A DNA stretch of 44,351 nucleotides from Acidocella sp. (GTDB lineage Bacteria > Pseudomonadota > Alphaproteobacteria > Acetobacterales > Acetobacteraceae). The stretch's first letter is position 1, and the number at the start of each line of letters is the position of its first letter. Location: NCBI GenBank assembly GCA_027308685.1, contig DAIDEE010000029.1, forward strand, positions 1 to 44,351, read 5' to 3'. The translations under genes were made by a program, and so were the position numbers. The notes under the pieces are model-generated. The model saw only the letters and a program-made list of their open reading frames with translations, was not told the DNA's origin and searched no databases. Positions 1-8,395 of this stretch are shown here, in pieces.

Positions 1-140
1 AGCCTATCTTGCCAACGTCATCGATCGCATGGCCAAGGGACATCCCATCAACAGGCTCAGTGAACTTCTTCCTTGGAATTGGAATAAGGCGGAGATCACG
101 CTAGCCGCTTAACTCAGCGCGGTGCTGGGCTTCCGCTTAC
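1..140 (+). mobile_element. IS66-family insertion sequence, right end
   Basis: Only the last 140 bases of the element lie in the window. They hold the transposase C-terminus and, at 134-140, CGCTTAC, which is the reverse complement of the GTAAGCG typical of IS66-family termini. The sequence changes at once to AT-rich acyltransferase code at 141, so 140/141 is the likely junction. IS66 elements make 8-bp target duplications; the copy here would be 141-148, but the left end is outside the window, so this is untested. Confidence 0.8.
2..112 (+). CDS. IS66 family transposase, C-terminal fragment
   Basis: An open frame entering from the left edge encodes 36 residues, then TAA at 110-112. The peptide contains VIDRMAKGHP, NRLSELLPW and NWNK, which match the conserved C-terminal tail of IS66 TnpC transposases (family pattern: Y-L-x-x-V-I-x-R-I-x-x-G-H-P, then I-x-x-L-L-P-W). 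The stop lies 28 bases before the element's end, as expected. The catalytic DDE domain is outside the window, so it is unknown whether the element is intact. Confidence 0.85.
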   Translation, partial: AYLANVIDRMAKGHPINRLSELLPWNWNKAEITLAA

Positions 141-762
141 GAACTTATGGACTATGAACACTGAGTTTTTAGGAAGTATGGTGATCTTTTTCATATTGCT
201 TTGTTATGGAGTCCCTGGACCCATTCGTACAAAAACAATGCTTTCCGTATTCGCTACTTTGTTCTTTATATTTTCGATCCTTCGTCATGCATTGGGGTAT
301 GAAGCGTTCCTTGTAGGAGCATTTTTATCTTATATTGTTGCTACCCACAGTTTCGAGATTAATTTTAATCGTAAGACAACTTTAATGATTACATTATTGT
401 GCGTTATTTTGCTTTCCATGGGTGAAAAGTTTTTAGGATCCGTTCTGGTACTGGTCGTGCTTATTGGTAGCCATGACGTCCAGAATAAGTTATCCGGGAA
501 AATAGGCTATATTCTTGGGCAGTTCTCTTTTCCACTTTATTTAGTACATACTTTGGTTATTCTTACATTATCAAGTCGACTTTATATTTTTTTAGAAAAT
601 GCAGATGTCAATCGGTATTTCGTTATGCTGACTATTCTTGTCTTCACGGTGGTGGTTTCTTCATGCTTTGCATTACCGCTTGTCATTCTTGAGCGGCGAT
701 GGGTTCCCTTTCTTAATAACATTGCTAAAAGATTTACGCAGAAGCTCAGTGTAAATTATTGA
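141..762 (+). pseudogene. Acyltransferase family 3 membrane protein, 5'-truncated by IS66
   Basis: The frame is open from the IS junction to TGA at 762, with the first ATG at 154 (202 residues). It is almost wholly hydrophobic, with about six membrane segments. Around residues 120-135 it has GQFSFPLYLVH, the late-segment signature of Acyl_transf_3 (OafA/YrhL-like) O-acyltransferases. Family members are about 330-400 residues with the catalytic His near the N-terminus; that half is missing here, so the product should be inactive. The code is rich in TTT, ATT and TTA codons, unlike the GC-rich genes that follow, which suggests a laterally acquired surface-polysaccharide or lipid modification gene. 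Family assignment is fairly secure; substrate unknown. Confidence 0.7.
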
Positions 763-829
763 TGCGTGTTTCCGATCCATAAAAGCGAAGGGTAGCATGG
801 GCGGAACAGCACCCGCCTATAACCAACCT

Positions 830-1609
830 TTAAACCTTCACCCCATGCCAAACCGGCCCATGCCCGCTACCAAATCCCGGCGCGTGTTTGATCGCCATTT
901 GTAAATAATCATGCGCCCGCCTTACGGCATCCACCAACCCCATTCCCTGCGCCAGCCCGGTGGCAATCGCCGAGGCCAGAGTGCAGCCGGTGCCGTGGGT
1001 GTTTTTGGTGTGAATCCGTGGGTGTGAAAACACCTCCACACCGCCCTCATAAACCAGCGTGTCGGTGAGCATATCGCCATCGCCATGCCCGCCTTTAATC
1101 AACGCGGCCTTCGCCCCCATCGCCAGCAATGCTTCTCCGGCGGCCAGGTAATCATCCGCCCCACGCAACGCCAGCCCGGTCAGCTTGGCCGCCTCCGGCA
1201 AATTTGGCGTGACAATCGTTGCCAGCGGCATCAGCAGTTTTTTCACACCGGCAATCGCGTCATCGGGCAGCAGTACCGCACCTGATGTTGCCACCATCAC
1301 CGGGTCCAGCACCACCGGCACCCCGCACGGCATACTTGCCGCCACCACCGCGATAATCCCGGCATTTGCCAGCATGCCCAATTTCACCGCGTCCACCCCG
1401 ATATCGGCCAGCACGGTTTGGATTGATAGCCGAACAAATTCCGCCGGCAGCGTATGCACGCCAAACACCCCCAGCGTATTCTGCGCCGTCACCGCCGTGA
1501 TGGCGGTGCATCCATAGCCCCCAAGGGCCGCAATGGTTTTAATATCCGCCTCAATCCCCGCCCCGCCACCGGAGTCAGAGCCCGCAATCGTCAGCACCCG
1601 CTTAATCAT
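830..1609 (-). CDS. thiD: Hydroxymethylpyrimidine/phosphomethylpyrimidine kinase
   Basis: Phosphorylates HMP and HMP-P in the pyrimidine branch of thiamine diphosphate synthesis; cytosolic. The 259-residue product is of normal length. It carries the ribokinase-fold substrate loop [10 protein letters not shown] at 10-19 and the C-terminal anion-hole motif [10 protein letters not shown] at 205-214. The ATG at 1609 is chosen because it overlaps the glmM stop as ATGA, indicating translational coupling; an upstream ATG at 1633 would add eight residues before the family's usual [15 protein letters not shown]-like start. It is the last gene of folP-glmM-thiD. No other thiamine genes are near, so the linkage is of convenience rather than pathway. 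Confidence 0.93.
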   Translation of the reverse strand: MIKRVLTIAGSDSGGGAGIEADIKTIAALGGYGCTAITAVTAQNTLGVFGVHTLPAEFVRLSIQTVLADIGVDAVKLGMLANAGIIAVVAASMPCGVPVVLDPVMVATSGAVLLPDDAIAGVKKLLMPLATIVTPNLPEAAKLTGLALRGADDYLAAGEALLAMGAKAALIKGGHGDGDMLTDTLVYEGGVEVFSHPRIHTKNTHGTGCTLASAIATGLAQGMGLVDAVRRAHDYLQMAIKHAPGFGSGHGPVWHGVKV

Positions 1610-2964
1610 GCAGCGCGGGCAATCGTCACGCATAATCCTTCAACAATTTCCTGGATCAGCGCGAAATCCTCGCCCTCCGCCATCACCCGGATCAACGGCT
1701 CGGTGCCGGAAGCGCGGATCAGCACCCGCCCGGTCGCCGCCAGCCGCTCGCTCGCCAGCGCAATGGCGCTCTGAATATCCGGCAGCACCAGCGGCGACAC
1801 ACCGGAATAGCGAACATTGCGCAAAAGTTGCGGCAGCGGCGCGAACACCCGGCACGCCTCTGAAGCCTTGCGCCCCGAGCGCACCAGCACCGCCAGCACC
1901 TGCAACGCGGCAATCAGCCCATCGCCGGTGGTGGCAAAATCCGACAGAATCACATGGCCGGATTGCTCGCCGCCCAGGTTGATCCCCTCCGCCCGCATCG
2001 TCTCCGCCACATAGCGGTCACCCACCTTGGTCCGCAGCAATTCAATGCCCAGCCCACCCAAAAACCGCTCCAACCCCAAATTCGACATCACCGTCGCCAC
2101 AATGCCAGGCTTGGCGAGCCGCCCCTGCTGAAACATATCGCGCGCGATCAGCCCGAGAATTTGGTCGCCATCGACAATCTCGCCGCGCTCATCGGCCAAA
2201 ATCACCCGGTCGGCATCACCGTCCAATGCAATGCCAATATCGGCATGGTGCTCGATCACCGCCGCGCAGAGATGGTCCGGCACGGTCGAGCCCACGCCTT
2301 TGTTGATATTATAGCCATCCGGCTCCACCCCGATGGGAATGACCGTCGCACCTAATTCATACAGCGCTGCCGGTGCCACCTTGTAGGCCGCGCCATGGGC
2401 GCAATCCACCACAATGCGCAGACCATCCAGCCGCAAACCCCGCTCCAGGCTGGATTTCGCCGCTTCGATATAGCGCCCCGCCGCATCCACCAGCCGCGAA
2501 GCCCGCCCCAGTTTATCAGGCGGTGCCAGGCGCCCGGAGAGGTCGCTCTCCATCAGCGCCTCGATCTCCATCTCGGTGGCGTCCGAGAGTTTCGCCCCAT
2601 CAGGGCCGAATAACTTAATCCCGTTGTCCTCGTATGGGTTATGGCTGGCCGAAATCACCACGCCCAAATCCAGCCGCAGGCTGCGGGTCAGCATCGCAAT
2701 CGCCGGCGTCGGCAGCGGCCCTGCCAGAGTCACGTTCATCCCGGCCCCGGTGAACCCGGCGGTCAGCGCTGGTTCCAGCATGTAGCCGGAAAGCCTGGTG
2801 TCCTTGCCGATGATGACGCGGTGCCGGTGGTTGCCACGGGTAAACAGCAGCCCGGCGGCCTGCCCCAGCTTGAGCGCCATCTCAGCGGTCATCGGGCTGG
2901 TGTTGGCGGTGCCGCGGATCCCGTCGGTGCCAAAGAGGCGGCGTTTGGTGGGCGAGTGATTCAT
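1606..2964 (-). CDS. glmM: Phosphoglucosamine mutase
   Basis: Converts glucosamine-6-phosphate to glucosamine-1-phosphate for UDP-GlcNAc, peptidoglycan and LPS. The 452-residue protein has the N-terminal FGTDGIRG motif (11-18), the phosphoserine loop SASHNP with the phosphorylated Ser at about 107, the metal loop DGDADR (248-253) and the phosphate-binding [11 protein letters not shown] near 417. The start at 2964 overlaps the folP stop as ATGA and is preceded by a GGAG-rich leader; a longer frame to 3009 adds 15 unconserved residues inside folP. The folP-glmM pairing is widespread in proteobacteria (there often following ftsH). Confidence 0.96.
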   Translation of the reverse strand: MNHSPTKRRLFGTDGIRGTANTSPMTAEMALKLGQAAGLLFTRGNHRHRVIIGKDTRLSGYMLEPALTAGFTGAGMNVTLAGPLPTPAIAMLTRSLRLDLGVVISASHNPYEDNGIKLFGPDGAKLSDATEMEIEALMESDLSGRLAPPDKLGRASRLVDAAGRYIEAAKSSLERGLRLDGLRIVVDCAHGAAYKVAPAALYELGATVIPIGVEPDGYNINKGVGSTVPDHLCAAVIEHHADIGIALDGDADRVILADERGEIVDGDQILGLIARDMFQQGRLAKPGIVATVMSNLGLERFLGGLGIELLRTKVGDRYVAETMRAEGINLGGEQSGHVILSDFATTGDGLIAALQVLAVLVRSGRKASEACRVFAPLPQLLRNVRYSGVSPLVLPDIQSAIALASERLAATGRVLIRASGTEPLIRVMAEGEDFALIQEIVEGLCVTIARAA

Positions 2965-3809
2965 AGGCTCTTTCCACTCCCGGCGGGCCCGTTCGTCAAT
3001 TGCTGCCACATTTTAACGCCTTGCACGGTCTCGGCCACGTCATGCACCCGCAGAATATGCGCCCCCTGGTTCAGGGCATACAGCCCCGCCGCCAGCGAGC
3101 CGGGGAAGCGCTTATTAGCATCAGCCTCCCCCCCAAATTCCCCAACAAACCGCTTGCGTGACACCCCAATCACCAGCGGGTGCCCCAGCGCCACAAACGC
3201 CCAGGTCTCGCGCAACAATTCCAGGTTCTGCGCCCCCATTTTGGCAAACCCCAACCCAGGGTCGAGCGCGATGTTTGCAGGCTTCACCCCCGCCGCCTGG
3301 GCGGCATCCCTTATCGCCACCAGTTCGGCCATCACATCCCGCGCCACGTCGGCATAATGCGCCTGGCAATTCATCGTCATCGGCGAGCCGCGCATATGCA
3401 TCAGCACCACCGGGCAATTTGCCGCCGCCACCAGCGCCGCCGCCTTCGGGTCATGGCGTAAGCCGGAGACATCATTGATAATGCTGGCCCCCGCCGCCAG
3501 TGCGGCTGCCATGGTGGCGCCATTGCGGGTATCCACCGATATCACCGCCTCGTCCGCCAACGCCTGCAGCACCGGCAATATCCTGGCAATCTCCTCATCG
3601 GCAGAAATGGGCGTGGCACCAGGCCTGGTGCTTTCACCGCCGACATCCAGAATATCCGCCCCCGCCGCCAGCATCTCCCGCCCGCGGGCAATCGCCGCGT
3701 CGGCATCCACAAACCGGCCACCGTCCGAGAAGGAATCCGGGGTGACGTTGAGGATGCCCATCACCTTCGGGGTGTTCAAATCCAGCCCGGCCCATTGTAA
3801 TTTATCCAT
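2961..3809 (-). CDS. folP: Dihydropteroate synthase
   Basis: Condenses p-aminobenzoate with dihydropterin pyrophosphate in folate synthesis; the sulfonamide target. The TIM-barrel signatures are present: [14 protein letters not shown] at about 18-31, GGESTRPGA near 57-65, [27 protein letters not shown] and a C-terminal RVHDV. The start ATG at 3809 gives 282 residues, normal for the family; the frame is open upstream to 3992, but that extension is unconserved and would run into the promoter region shared with the divergent hydrolase at 3919. First gene of folP-glmM-thiD. The 109-base gap upstream must hold its promoter; I see no convincing -35/-10 pair there. Confidence 0.95.
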   Translation of the reverse strand: MDKLQWAGLDLNTPKVMGILNVTPDSFSDGGRFVDADAAIARGREMLAAGADILDVGGESTRPGATPISADEEIARILPVLQALADEAVISVDTRNGATMAAALAAGASIINDVSGLRHDPKAAALVAAANCPVVLMHMRGSPMTMNCQAHYADVARDVMAELVAIRDAAQAAGVKPANIALDPGLGFAKMGAQNLELLRETWAFVALGHPLVIGVSRKRFVGEFGGEADANKRFPGSLAAGLYALNQGAHILRVHDVAETVQGVKMWQQLTNGPAGSGKSL

Positions 3810-3918
3810 AAACCTGCCGGTAGCGTGGCGGCGCCTGGGTTGCAACAACGTTGCCGATAACGCGGGCGTGATAAAACCCACCCTCCCATACGGCCAATGT
3901 TGCGCTACGTTATAGAGT

Positions 3919-4779
3919 ATGAGCTTTTTGCCTCGCCCCCTCGACCTGATCAACAAGGCCATCGGCACCGCCGGGCTGACCATCACCCGCAATATCAGCT
4001 ACGGTCCCGCCGCGCGCGACAAAATCGACATTTACCGCCCCACCAACGCTACCGGCCCGCTGCCGGTTATCGTGTTTTTCTATGGTGGCTCCTGGCAGTT
4101 TGGCCACCGTGCCGACTATCAGTTTATGGCCGCCTTGCTGGCCAGGCGCGGCTTTGTGGTGGCGGTGCCTGACTACCGGCTCTATCCGCAGGTAAAATTC
4201 CCCGATTTTCTGGCTGACTGCGCCGCTGCCACCGCTTTCGTTATCAACAACGCCGCCCAGCACGGCGGCAACGCGCAGGAGATTTTCCTGATCGGCCATT
4301 CTGCCGGTGCCTATAACGCCGTTATGCTGGCCTTGGCCCCGCAATTCCTGAACGACGCCGGCAGCAGTCCAGACCATCTGGCCGGTGTCGTCGGCATCTC
4401 GGGCCCCTATGATTTCCTGCCGTTGCGCGACCCGATCATCAAGGACATCTTCTCCCCTCCGGCGGATATCGCGCTCACCCAGCCCATCAGTTACGCCCGC
4501 GACTCCGCCCCGCCCTTGCTCTTGCTGCATGGTGGCAAGGACACCACGGTCCTGCCGCGGAACACCACGGCGCTTGGGGCGAAGCTCCGGCATGTTGGCG
4601 GCGTGGTGGAGACCAAAATCTACCCCAAGCTCAGCCACATCGACATCATTCTGACAGTGCTGCCCTTGTTCACATGGCGCGCCCCGGTGTTTCCCGGCAT
4701 CTTCGCCTTCCTTGCCGCCTGCGTGGCTGGGGAATACGCCCGCAACGGTTCCGAGATGACCGCACCCGTGATAGATTAA
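3919..4779 (+). CDS. Alpha/beta hydrolase, BD-FAE/carboxylesterase-like
   Basis: A 286-residue alpha/beta-hydrolase of the esterase/lipase (BD-FAE, HSL-like) type. The oxyanion motif reads FYGGSW (54-59), with Tyr where many relatives have His. The nucleophile elbow is GHSAG with Ser128; the acid is probably Asp208 in GGKDTTV and the base His240 in LSHID. There is no signal peptide, so it should be cytosolic. It is divergent from folP and is followed 39 bases downstream by a GST, probably co-transcribed. Substrate unknown; family members hydrolyse small esters and some N-formylkynurenine. Fold and triad are well supported, function is not. Confidence 0.82.
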   Translation: MSFLPRPLDLINKAIGTAGLTITRNISYGPAARDKIDIYRPTNATGPLPVIVFFYGGSWQFGHRADYQFMAALLARRGFVVAVPDYRLYPQVKFPDFLADCAAATAFVINNAAQHGGNAQEIFLIGHSAGAYNAVMLALAPQFLNDAGSSPDHLAGVVGISGPYDFLPLRDPIIKDIFSPPADIALTQPISYARDSAPPLLLLHGGKDTTVLPRNTTALGAKLRHVGGVVETKIYPKLSHIDIILTVLPLFTWRAPVFPGIFAFLAACVAGEYARNGSEMTAPVID

Positions 4780-4818
4780 CATCCGGAGCGCGCTTGGCGC
4801 TGAAGGGTGAGGTGGTGC

Positions 4819-5475
4819 GTGGCTGATAAATTATACTTAGGAACACGGCGTTATTCCTCCTGGTCGCTGCGCGGCTGGCTGATGGTCAAATTGGCTGGAT
4901 TGCAAGTTGAAGAGGTCGTGATCCCCATCGCTGGGGGCGCCACGGCGGCGGTTAAAGCGGTGTCCCCCAACGGGTTGGTGCCTTACCTCGAACACCAGGG
5001 CGCGAAAATATGGGAAAGCCTGGGCATTGCCGAATATTGCGCCGAGTTTGAACCCGCTCTGTGGCCGGCTGATAAAATCGCCCGCGCCCATGCCCGCTCC
5101 ATCGCCGCTGAAATGCACGCCGGGTTTCGCAGCCTGCGGCAAGCCATGCCGATGGTTCTTGGCCGCGACTATAAGGGGCTTGGCCAGAATGCCGAGAGCC
5201 TCGCCGATATCGCCCGTATCGATGAAATATTCACCCGAACCAAAGCCATTTTTGGCTCTGACGGCCCGTATCTGTTCGGCACTTGCTTTAACGCCGCCGA
5301 TGCCATGTTCGCGCCGGTGGTGGCCCGCTTTATTGCCTATCAGCCGCCGCTCTCGGCCACCGCACAATCTTATGTGCAGGCCGTGCGCGCGCATCCTTTT
5401 GTGGATATGTGGTACCGGCTGGCGATGGACGAGCCTCTCTCGTGGCGGCTTGATAAATATGAAAGCCTCGTCTGA
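4819..5475 (+). CDS. Glutathione S-transferase family protein
   Basis: The N-terminal thioredoxin-like domain contains RRYSSWSLRGW near residues 9-19, where the Ser cluster is the usual glutathione-activating region in YSSWS-type bacterial GSTs, then NGLVPYLEH and E-S-L-G-I-A-E-Y, the cis-Pro and gamma-glutamyl-binding parts. The C-terminal helical domain ends in RLDKYESLV. GTG at 4819 is preferred (218 residues), with GAGG six bases upstream; another GTG at 4807 would add VRWC. The stop overlaps the ATG of the next gene as TGATG, so the two are translationally coupled. Detoxification substrate unknown. Confidence 0.85.
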   Translation: MADKLYLGTRRYSSWSLRGWLMVKLAGLQVEEVVIPIAGGATAAVKAVSPNGLVPYLEHQGAKIWESLGIAEYCAEFEPALWPADKIARAHARSIAAEMHAGFRSLRQAMPMVLGRDYKGLGQNAESLADIARIDEIFTRTKAIFGSDGPYLFGTCFNAADAMFAPVVARFIAYQPPLSATAQSYVQAVRAHPFVDMWYRLAMDEPLSWRLDKYESLV

Positions 5476-5894
5476 TGCTTATTAGCCCGTATTTGGTTTT
5501 GCTCGCCTCAGCGGTCATTTCATTTTCAACATCAGATGGCGCGCTATCCGGCGACATCATCGCCCGCCACGGCACCATCTACCAGACAACGAAGGCCGGC
5601 GACCCGACGCAGGGGTTTTTGCAAATTCACAATATCAGCGACGCTGACGTGTTGACCGGCGCAAATTGCCCGGTGGCCGACACCACCAGTCTGGTCGGCC
5701 CGAATAACCAGCCGATCAGCAATCTGGCGATCCCCGCCAGGCAGGATGTTGCTCTCACCGCCAATGGTCCGCATTTGCTGCTGACCTCAACCCACTTTCC
5801 GGTACAATTCGGCGGCATCATTCCGTGCAGCCTCACCTTCAAAAAAGCCGGCGTGGTCTCGGTATTTTTGTTTGCGGTACTGCCCCCAAAGTAA
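5475..5894 (+). CDS. Degenerate PCu(A)C-like (DUF461) secreted protein
   Basis: A 139-residue protein with an N-terminal hydrophobic segment (3-18) that is a likely signal peptide or anchor. The rest follows the copper chaperone PCu(A)C cupredoxin-like pattern: GFLQIHN, LTGANCPVAD, LAIPARQDVAL, GPHLLL, then IPCSLTFKKAGVVSV. Family members bind Cu(I) through a His/Met set (H-x10-M-x21-H-x-M). Here the first His region reads TTSL, the Met residues are absent, and HxM reads HLL, so only one possible ligand remains. It is coupled to the GST by TGATG and ends two bases before the convergent oxyR stop. I read it as a PCu(A)C paralogue with a lost or changed ligand role. Confidence 0.6.
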   Translation: MLISPYLVLLASAVISFSTSDGALSGDIIARHGTIYQTTKAGDPTQGFLQIHNISDADVLTGANCPVADTTSLVGPNNQPISNLAIPARQDVALTANGPHLLLTSTHFPVQFGGIIPCSLTFKKAGVVSVFLFAVLPPK

Positions 5895-5896
5895 AT

Positions 5897-6814
5897 TTAA
5901 AGCCCGATGACGTCCACCGGTGCTGCGCGCCGCAACAAGGCTGCCAACTGCCGGAATTGCGTCTCGCGCGGGTCGCTGGCCCGCCACACCAGCGCCACGG
6001 TCCGCCCGGCATTGGGCTCGTTCAGGCGGCGGCATTGCACCAGTTCGCTGATCTCAGGCCGCGCTGCCACCGCCAGGGCAGGCAGCAGCGAATAACCTTC
6101 GCCCACCGCAATCATATGCCAGAGAGTCTCCAGGCTCGTGGCGTGCCGCGTGGCCGAAGGTGCGCCGGCGCAAAGAGCCAGCGCCTGGTCGCGCAGGCAA
6201 TGACCTTCCTCCAGCAGCAACAAATCCGCAACCGGTAGAGCATCCAGGGTAATCCGAGGCAGGTGACCCAGCGGGTGCAATTTCGGTGTTGCCAGCACAA
6301 AGGGCTCAAAAAATAAATTGACCGCCACCAGCCCCGGCATTTGCGGGGTCGGCACCATCAGCACCACATCCAGCATACCATGCCGAAGCCGCTCGATGAG
6401 TGTGGCGGTGCGGTTCTCGGTCAATCGCAGGGCCACGTCGGGCACCGCCTCTCGCAGAAGTTTCAGTAGCCCCGGCAGATAATACGGTCCCAATGTTTCT
6501 ATTGCGCCGAGTTGCAACAACCCCGAAAGCCCGGCCTGCCGCTGCCCACCCATCGCAATAAAATGCCGCGCCTCGGCCAGCACCCGCTCGATCTGCGCGA
6601 GCAATACCGCACCTTGTGCCGTTATCGCCACGCGGCGCTGGGTGCGTTCAAAAAACACCACGCCCAGATGCGCCTCCAGCTTCCGAATTTGCTCGGAGAG
6701 CGCTGGCTGGCTTACCCCGCAGCGCTCCGCCGCCCTGCCAAAATGTGCCAGTTCAGCAACAGCCTCCACGTATTCCAGGTCGCGCAGGGATAACCCCGCC
6801 AATGATTTTTGCAT
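5897..6814 (-). CDS. oxyR: LysR-family peroxide sensor OxyR
   Basis: LysR-type activator of peroxide defence. The winged-helix HTH is at about 24-47 (GRAAERCGVSQPALSEQIR). The regulatory domain carries EEGHCLRDQ with Cys206 and, nine residues on, Cys215, the same spacing as the redox pair Cys199/Cys208 of E. coli OxyR, followed by ATSLETLWHMIAVGEGYSLLP. The start at 6814 (305 residues) is chosen over the in-frame ATG at 6832 because the promoter predicts transcription starting near 6837, too close to 6832, and because a G-rich GGTGGGG precedes 6814. No catalase or ahpC gene is adjacent; the regulated genes must lie elsewhere. Confidence 0.92.
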   Translation of the reverse strand: MQKSLAGLSLRDLEYVEAVAELAHFGRAAERCGVSQPALSEQIRKLEAHLGVVFFERTQRRVAITAQGAVLLAQIERVLAEARHFIAMGGQRQAGLSGLLQLGAIETLGPYYLPGLLKLLREAVPDVALRLTENRTATLIERLRHGMLDVVLMVPTPQMPGLVAVNLFFEPFVLATPKLHPLGHLPRITLDALPVADLLLLEEGHCLRDQALALCAGAPSATRHATSLETLWHMIAVGEGYSLLPALAVAARPEISELVQCRRLNEPNAGRTVALVWRASDPRETQFRQLAALLRRAAPVDVIGL

Positions 6815-6843
6815 AACCCCACCCATTGGCATAACCGATGGTG

Positions 6844-6873
6844 ATTATACGAATAAGCAAGCAAACCTATCAA
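6844..6873 (-). promoter_or_regulatory. Sigma-70 promoter of oxyR
   Basis: On the minus strand: TTGATA (6868-6873) as -35, an 18-base spacer, and a perfect TATAAT (6844-6849) as -10. The -35 overlaps GATAG, which resembles an OxyR ATAG half-site, so autoregulation is possible but is inference from one half-site only. The predicted transcript starts near 6837, giving a leader of about 23 bases to the ATG at 6814. Confidence 0.7.
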
Positions 6874-6896
6874 TCATCATTTCGGTAATCATCAAC

Positions 6897-6928
6897 AAAA
6901 ACGGCCCCCAATCGGGGGCCGTTTTTTT
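6897..6928 (-). terminator. Rho-independent terminator of the polyamine operon
   Basis: A perfect 9-bp GC-rich stem (6901-6909 with 6914-6922, four-base loop AATC) flanked by an A run on one side and seven T on the other, so it can act in either direction. It lies two bases past the stop of the minus-strand permease ending at 6931 and separates that operon from oxyR. Confidence 0.93.
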
Positions 6929-6930
6929 AC

Positions 6931-8304
6931 TCACTCAGCCGGCGCCAGGCTGGCTTTGCCATAACCATTTGGCCGATAGAACACGATCCCGACCACCAGC
7001 CCGCCGATACCTACAATCTGGGTGGTCAGGTTGAAGGTGGTAATGGCGTAAATACCCAACACGAACAGCGCCACCGCACTGAGGAGCGGAAAGATCGCAT
7101 AGCCCAGAAAGGTCGCCATCGATTCCTGATAACTGTCGCGGTATGACCAGGCACAAACCAATCCTGCCAAGCCGTAATAATAGCATACTTGCACCGCAAT
7201 GGCGCTTACCGAGTCACCCAAAATCGTGGCGATGGATGGCATGAAGCTCGACACAAAAATCAGGATCAGCCCAAGCGCCAGGAGCAGATACATCGTGCGC
7301 ACTGGGGTTAGGGTTTTTTCCTGCACCACACCAAAGCCTGTTGGCAATGCCCGGTCGCGGCCCATAGCGAACAGGGTGCGCGAGAATTGCAACATGGTGG
7401 TCTCCAACGTTGCCACGCTGGACAGGATCAACGCCAGCGATGCCGCATAGCCACCGGTTTTACCAAGCCCGGCCTGCAGTGCAACGTGATAAATTAAATT
7501 GTCGCTGAACCCGGAAGCGTCCTTCAACGTGAACATCATCAACGCGGCAACGGTGAAGGCTATGAACGAGGCGATGGTAATGAAGATGGATAAAAACCCG
7601 CCATTGCCCGCCGCGTTTGGCGGTGCCCCTTTGGTTTCCTCACTGAGATTACAGGTAACATCCCAACCCCAATAAAGAAACACTACAATCAGAGCCGAGG
7701 CTGCAAACGTGCCTGGTGGATAGTTAAAGCCAAACCAGGACCATGAGAATGGTGTAACCGCACCACCGACACCGGTATGAAAAAATGCCGCGATCGATAT
7801 ACCGAACAGGATCAACAATTCAATCGAGCTCATCACTACCTGAATTTTGCTGGTCAGTTCGATGCCAGTTATCAATACCGCACCGATGGCGATAAACCAT
7901 ACCGCGCCGATGGAGGTTGTCAGCCACACATTGCTGGCTAGATCAGCGTCAAACAAATCGATCGTCGCAGTACCCAAAGGTACGCTGCCGGTGACCATGA
8001 AGACCAGTGCGGCAATCAACAAGGCCCACCCGGAAAAATAGCCAAAGAACTTACCAAAGCCCTGCTTGGTCCATTCATACGCGGCCCCGGCATTGGCCAT
8101 TTTTTTGTTTAAGCCTTTGTAGGCCATAGAAATTCCCAGCATCGGCACTGCAAAAATCAGCAAGGCATTCGGCGATACCGACCCGGCCGCCGCCAGCAAC
8201 CCGGCAATGGCAACCGCAATCGAAAATCCTGGCGCACTGCCTGCAACGCCCATGATAATTGATTCAAAAAACGATAGTGAGTTGGCTTTTAATTCAACAC
8301 TCAT
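6931..8304 (-). CDS. APC-family amino acid/polyamine permease (copy 1)
   Basis: A 457-residue inner-membrane protein with about 12 hydrophobic segments. The first helix carries the helix-break motif GVAGSAPGFS used for substrate binding in the APC superfamily (amino acid-polyamine-organocation), and the central FLYWGWDVTCNLSEET is typical of this branch. It is the last gene of an operon with agmatine and putrescine catabolic enzymes, so agmatine, putrescine or a precursor amino acid is the likely cargo (inference from context). It is a close paralogue of the permease at 8396-9802 along its whole length. The gap to that gene is 91 bases, longer than elsewhere in the operon. On the minus strand AAAGGGG precedes the ATG. 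Confidence 0.88.
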   Translation of the reverse strand: MSVELKANSLSFFESIIMGVAGSAPGFSIAVAIAGLLAAAGSVSPNALLIFAVPMLGISMAYKGLNKKMANAGAAYEWTKQGFGKFFGYFSGWALLIAALVFMVTGSVPLGTATIDLFDADLASNVWLTTSIGAVWFIAIGAVLITGIELTSKIQVVMSSIELLILFGISIAAFFHTGVGGAVTPFSWSWFGFNYPPGTFAASALIVVFLYWGWDVTCNLSEETKGAPPNAAGNGGFLSIFITIASFIAFTVAALMMFTLKDASGFSDNLIYHVALQAGLGKTGGYAASLALILSSVATLETTMLQFSRTLFAMGRDRALPTGFGVVQEKTLTPVRTMYLLLALGLILIFVSSFMPSIATILGDSVSAIAVQVCYYYGLAGLVCAWSYRDSYQESMATFLGYAIFPLLSAVALFVLGIYAITTFNLTTQIVGIGGLVVGIVFYRPNGYGKASLAPAE

Positions 8305-8395
8305 AACTTGGCACCCCTTTGTTTAACATTTTCATATTTTCCCCAGCAACACGATGTTCATTTATAAGAAGCGTACGAATAATCGTTATTATCAT

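Noticed and set aside
3910-4782. A 290-codon open frame antisense to the alpha/beta hydrolase
   Set aside because: It mirrors the hydrolase almost exactly, has no family resemblance, and the hydrolase has a full catalytic triad; GC-rich antisense frames like this are common here.
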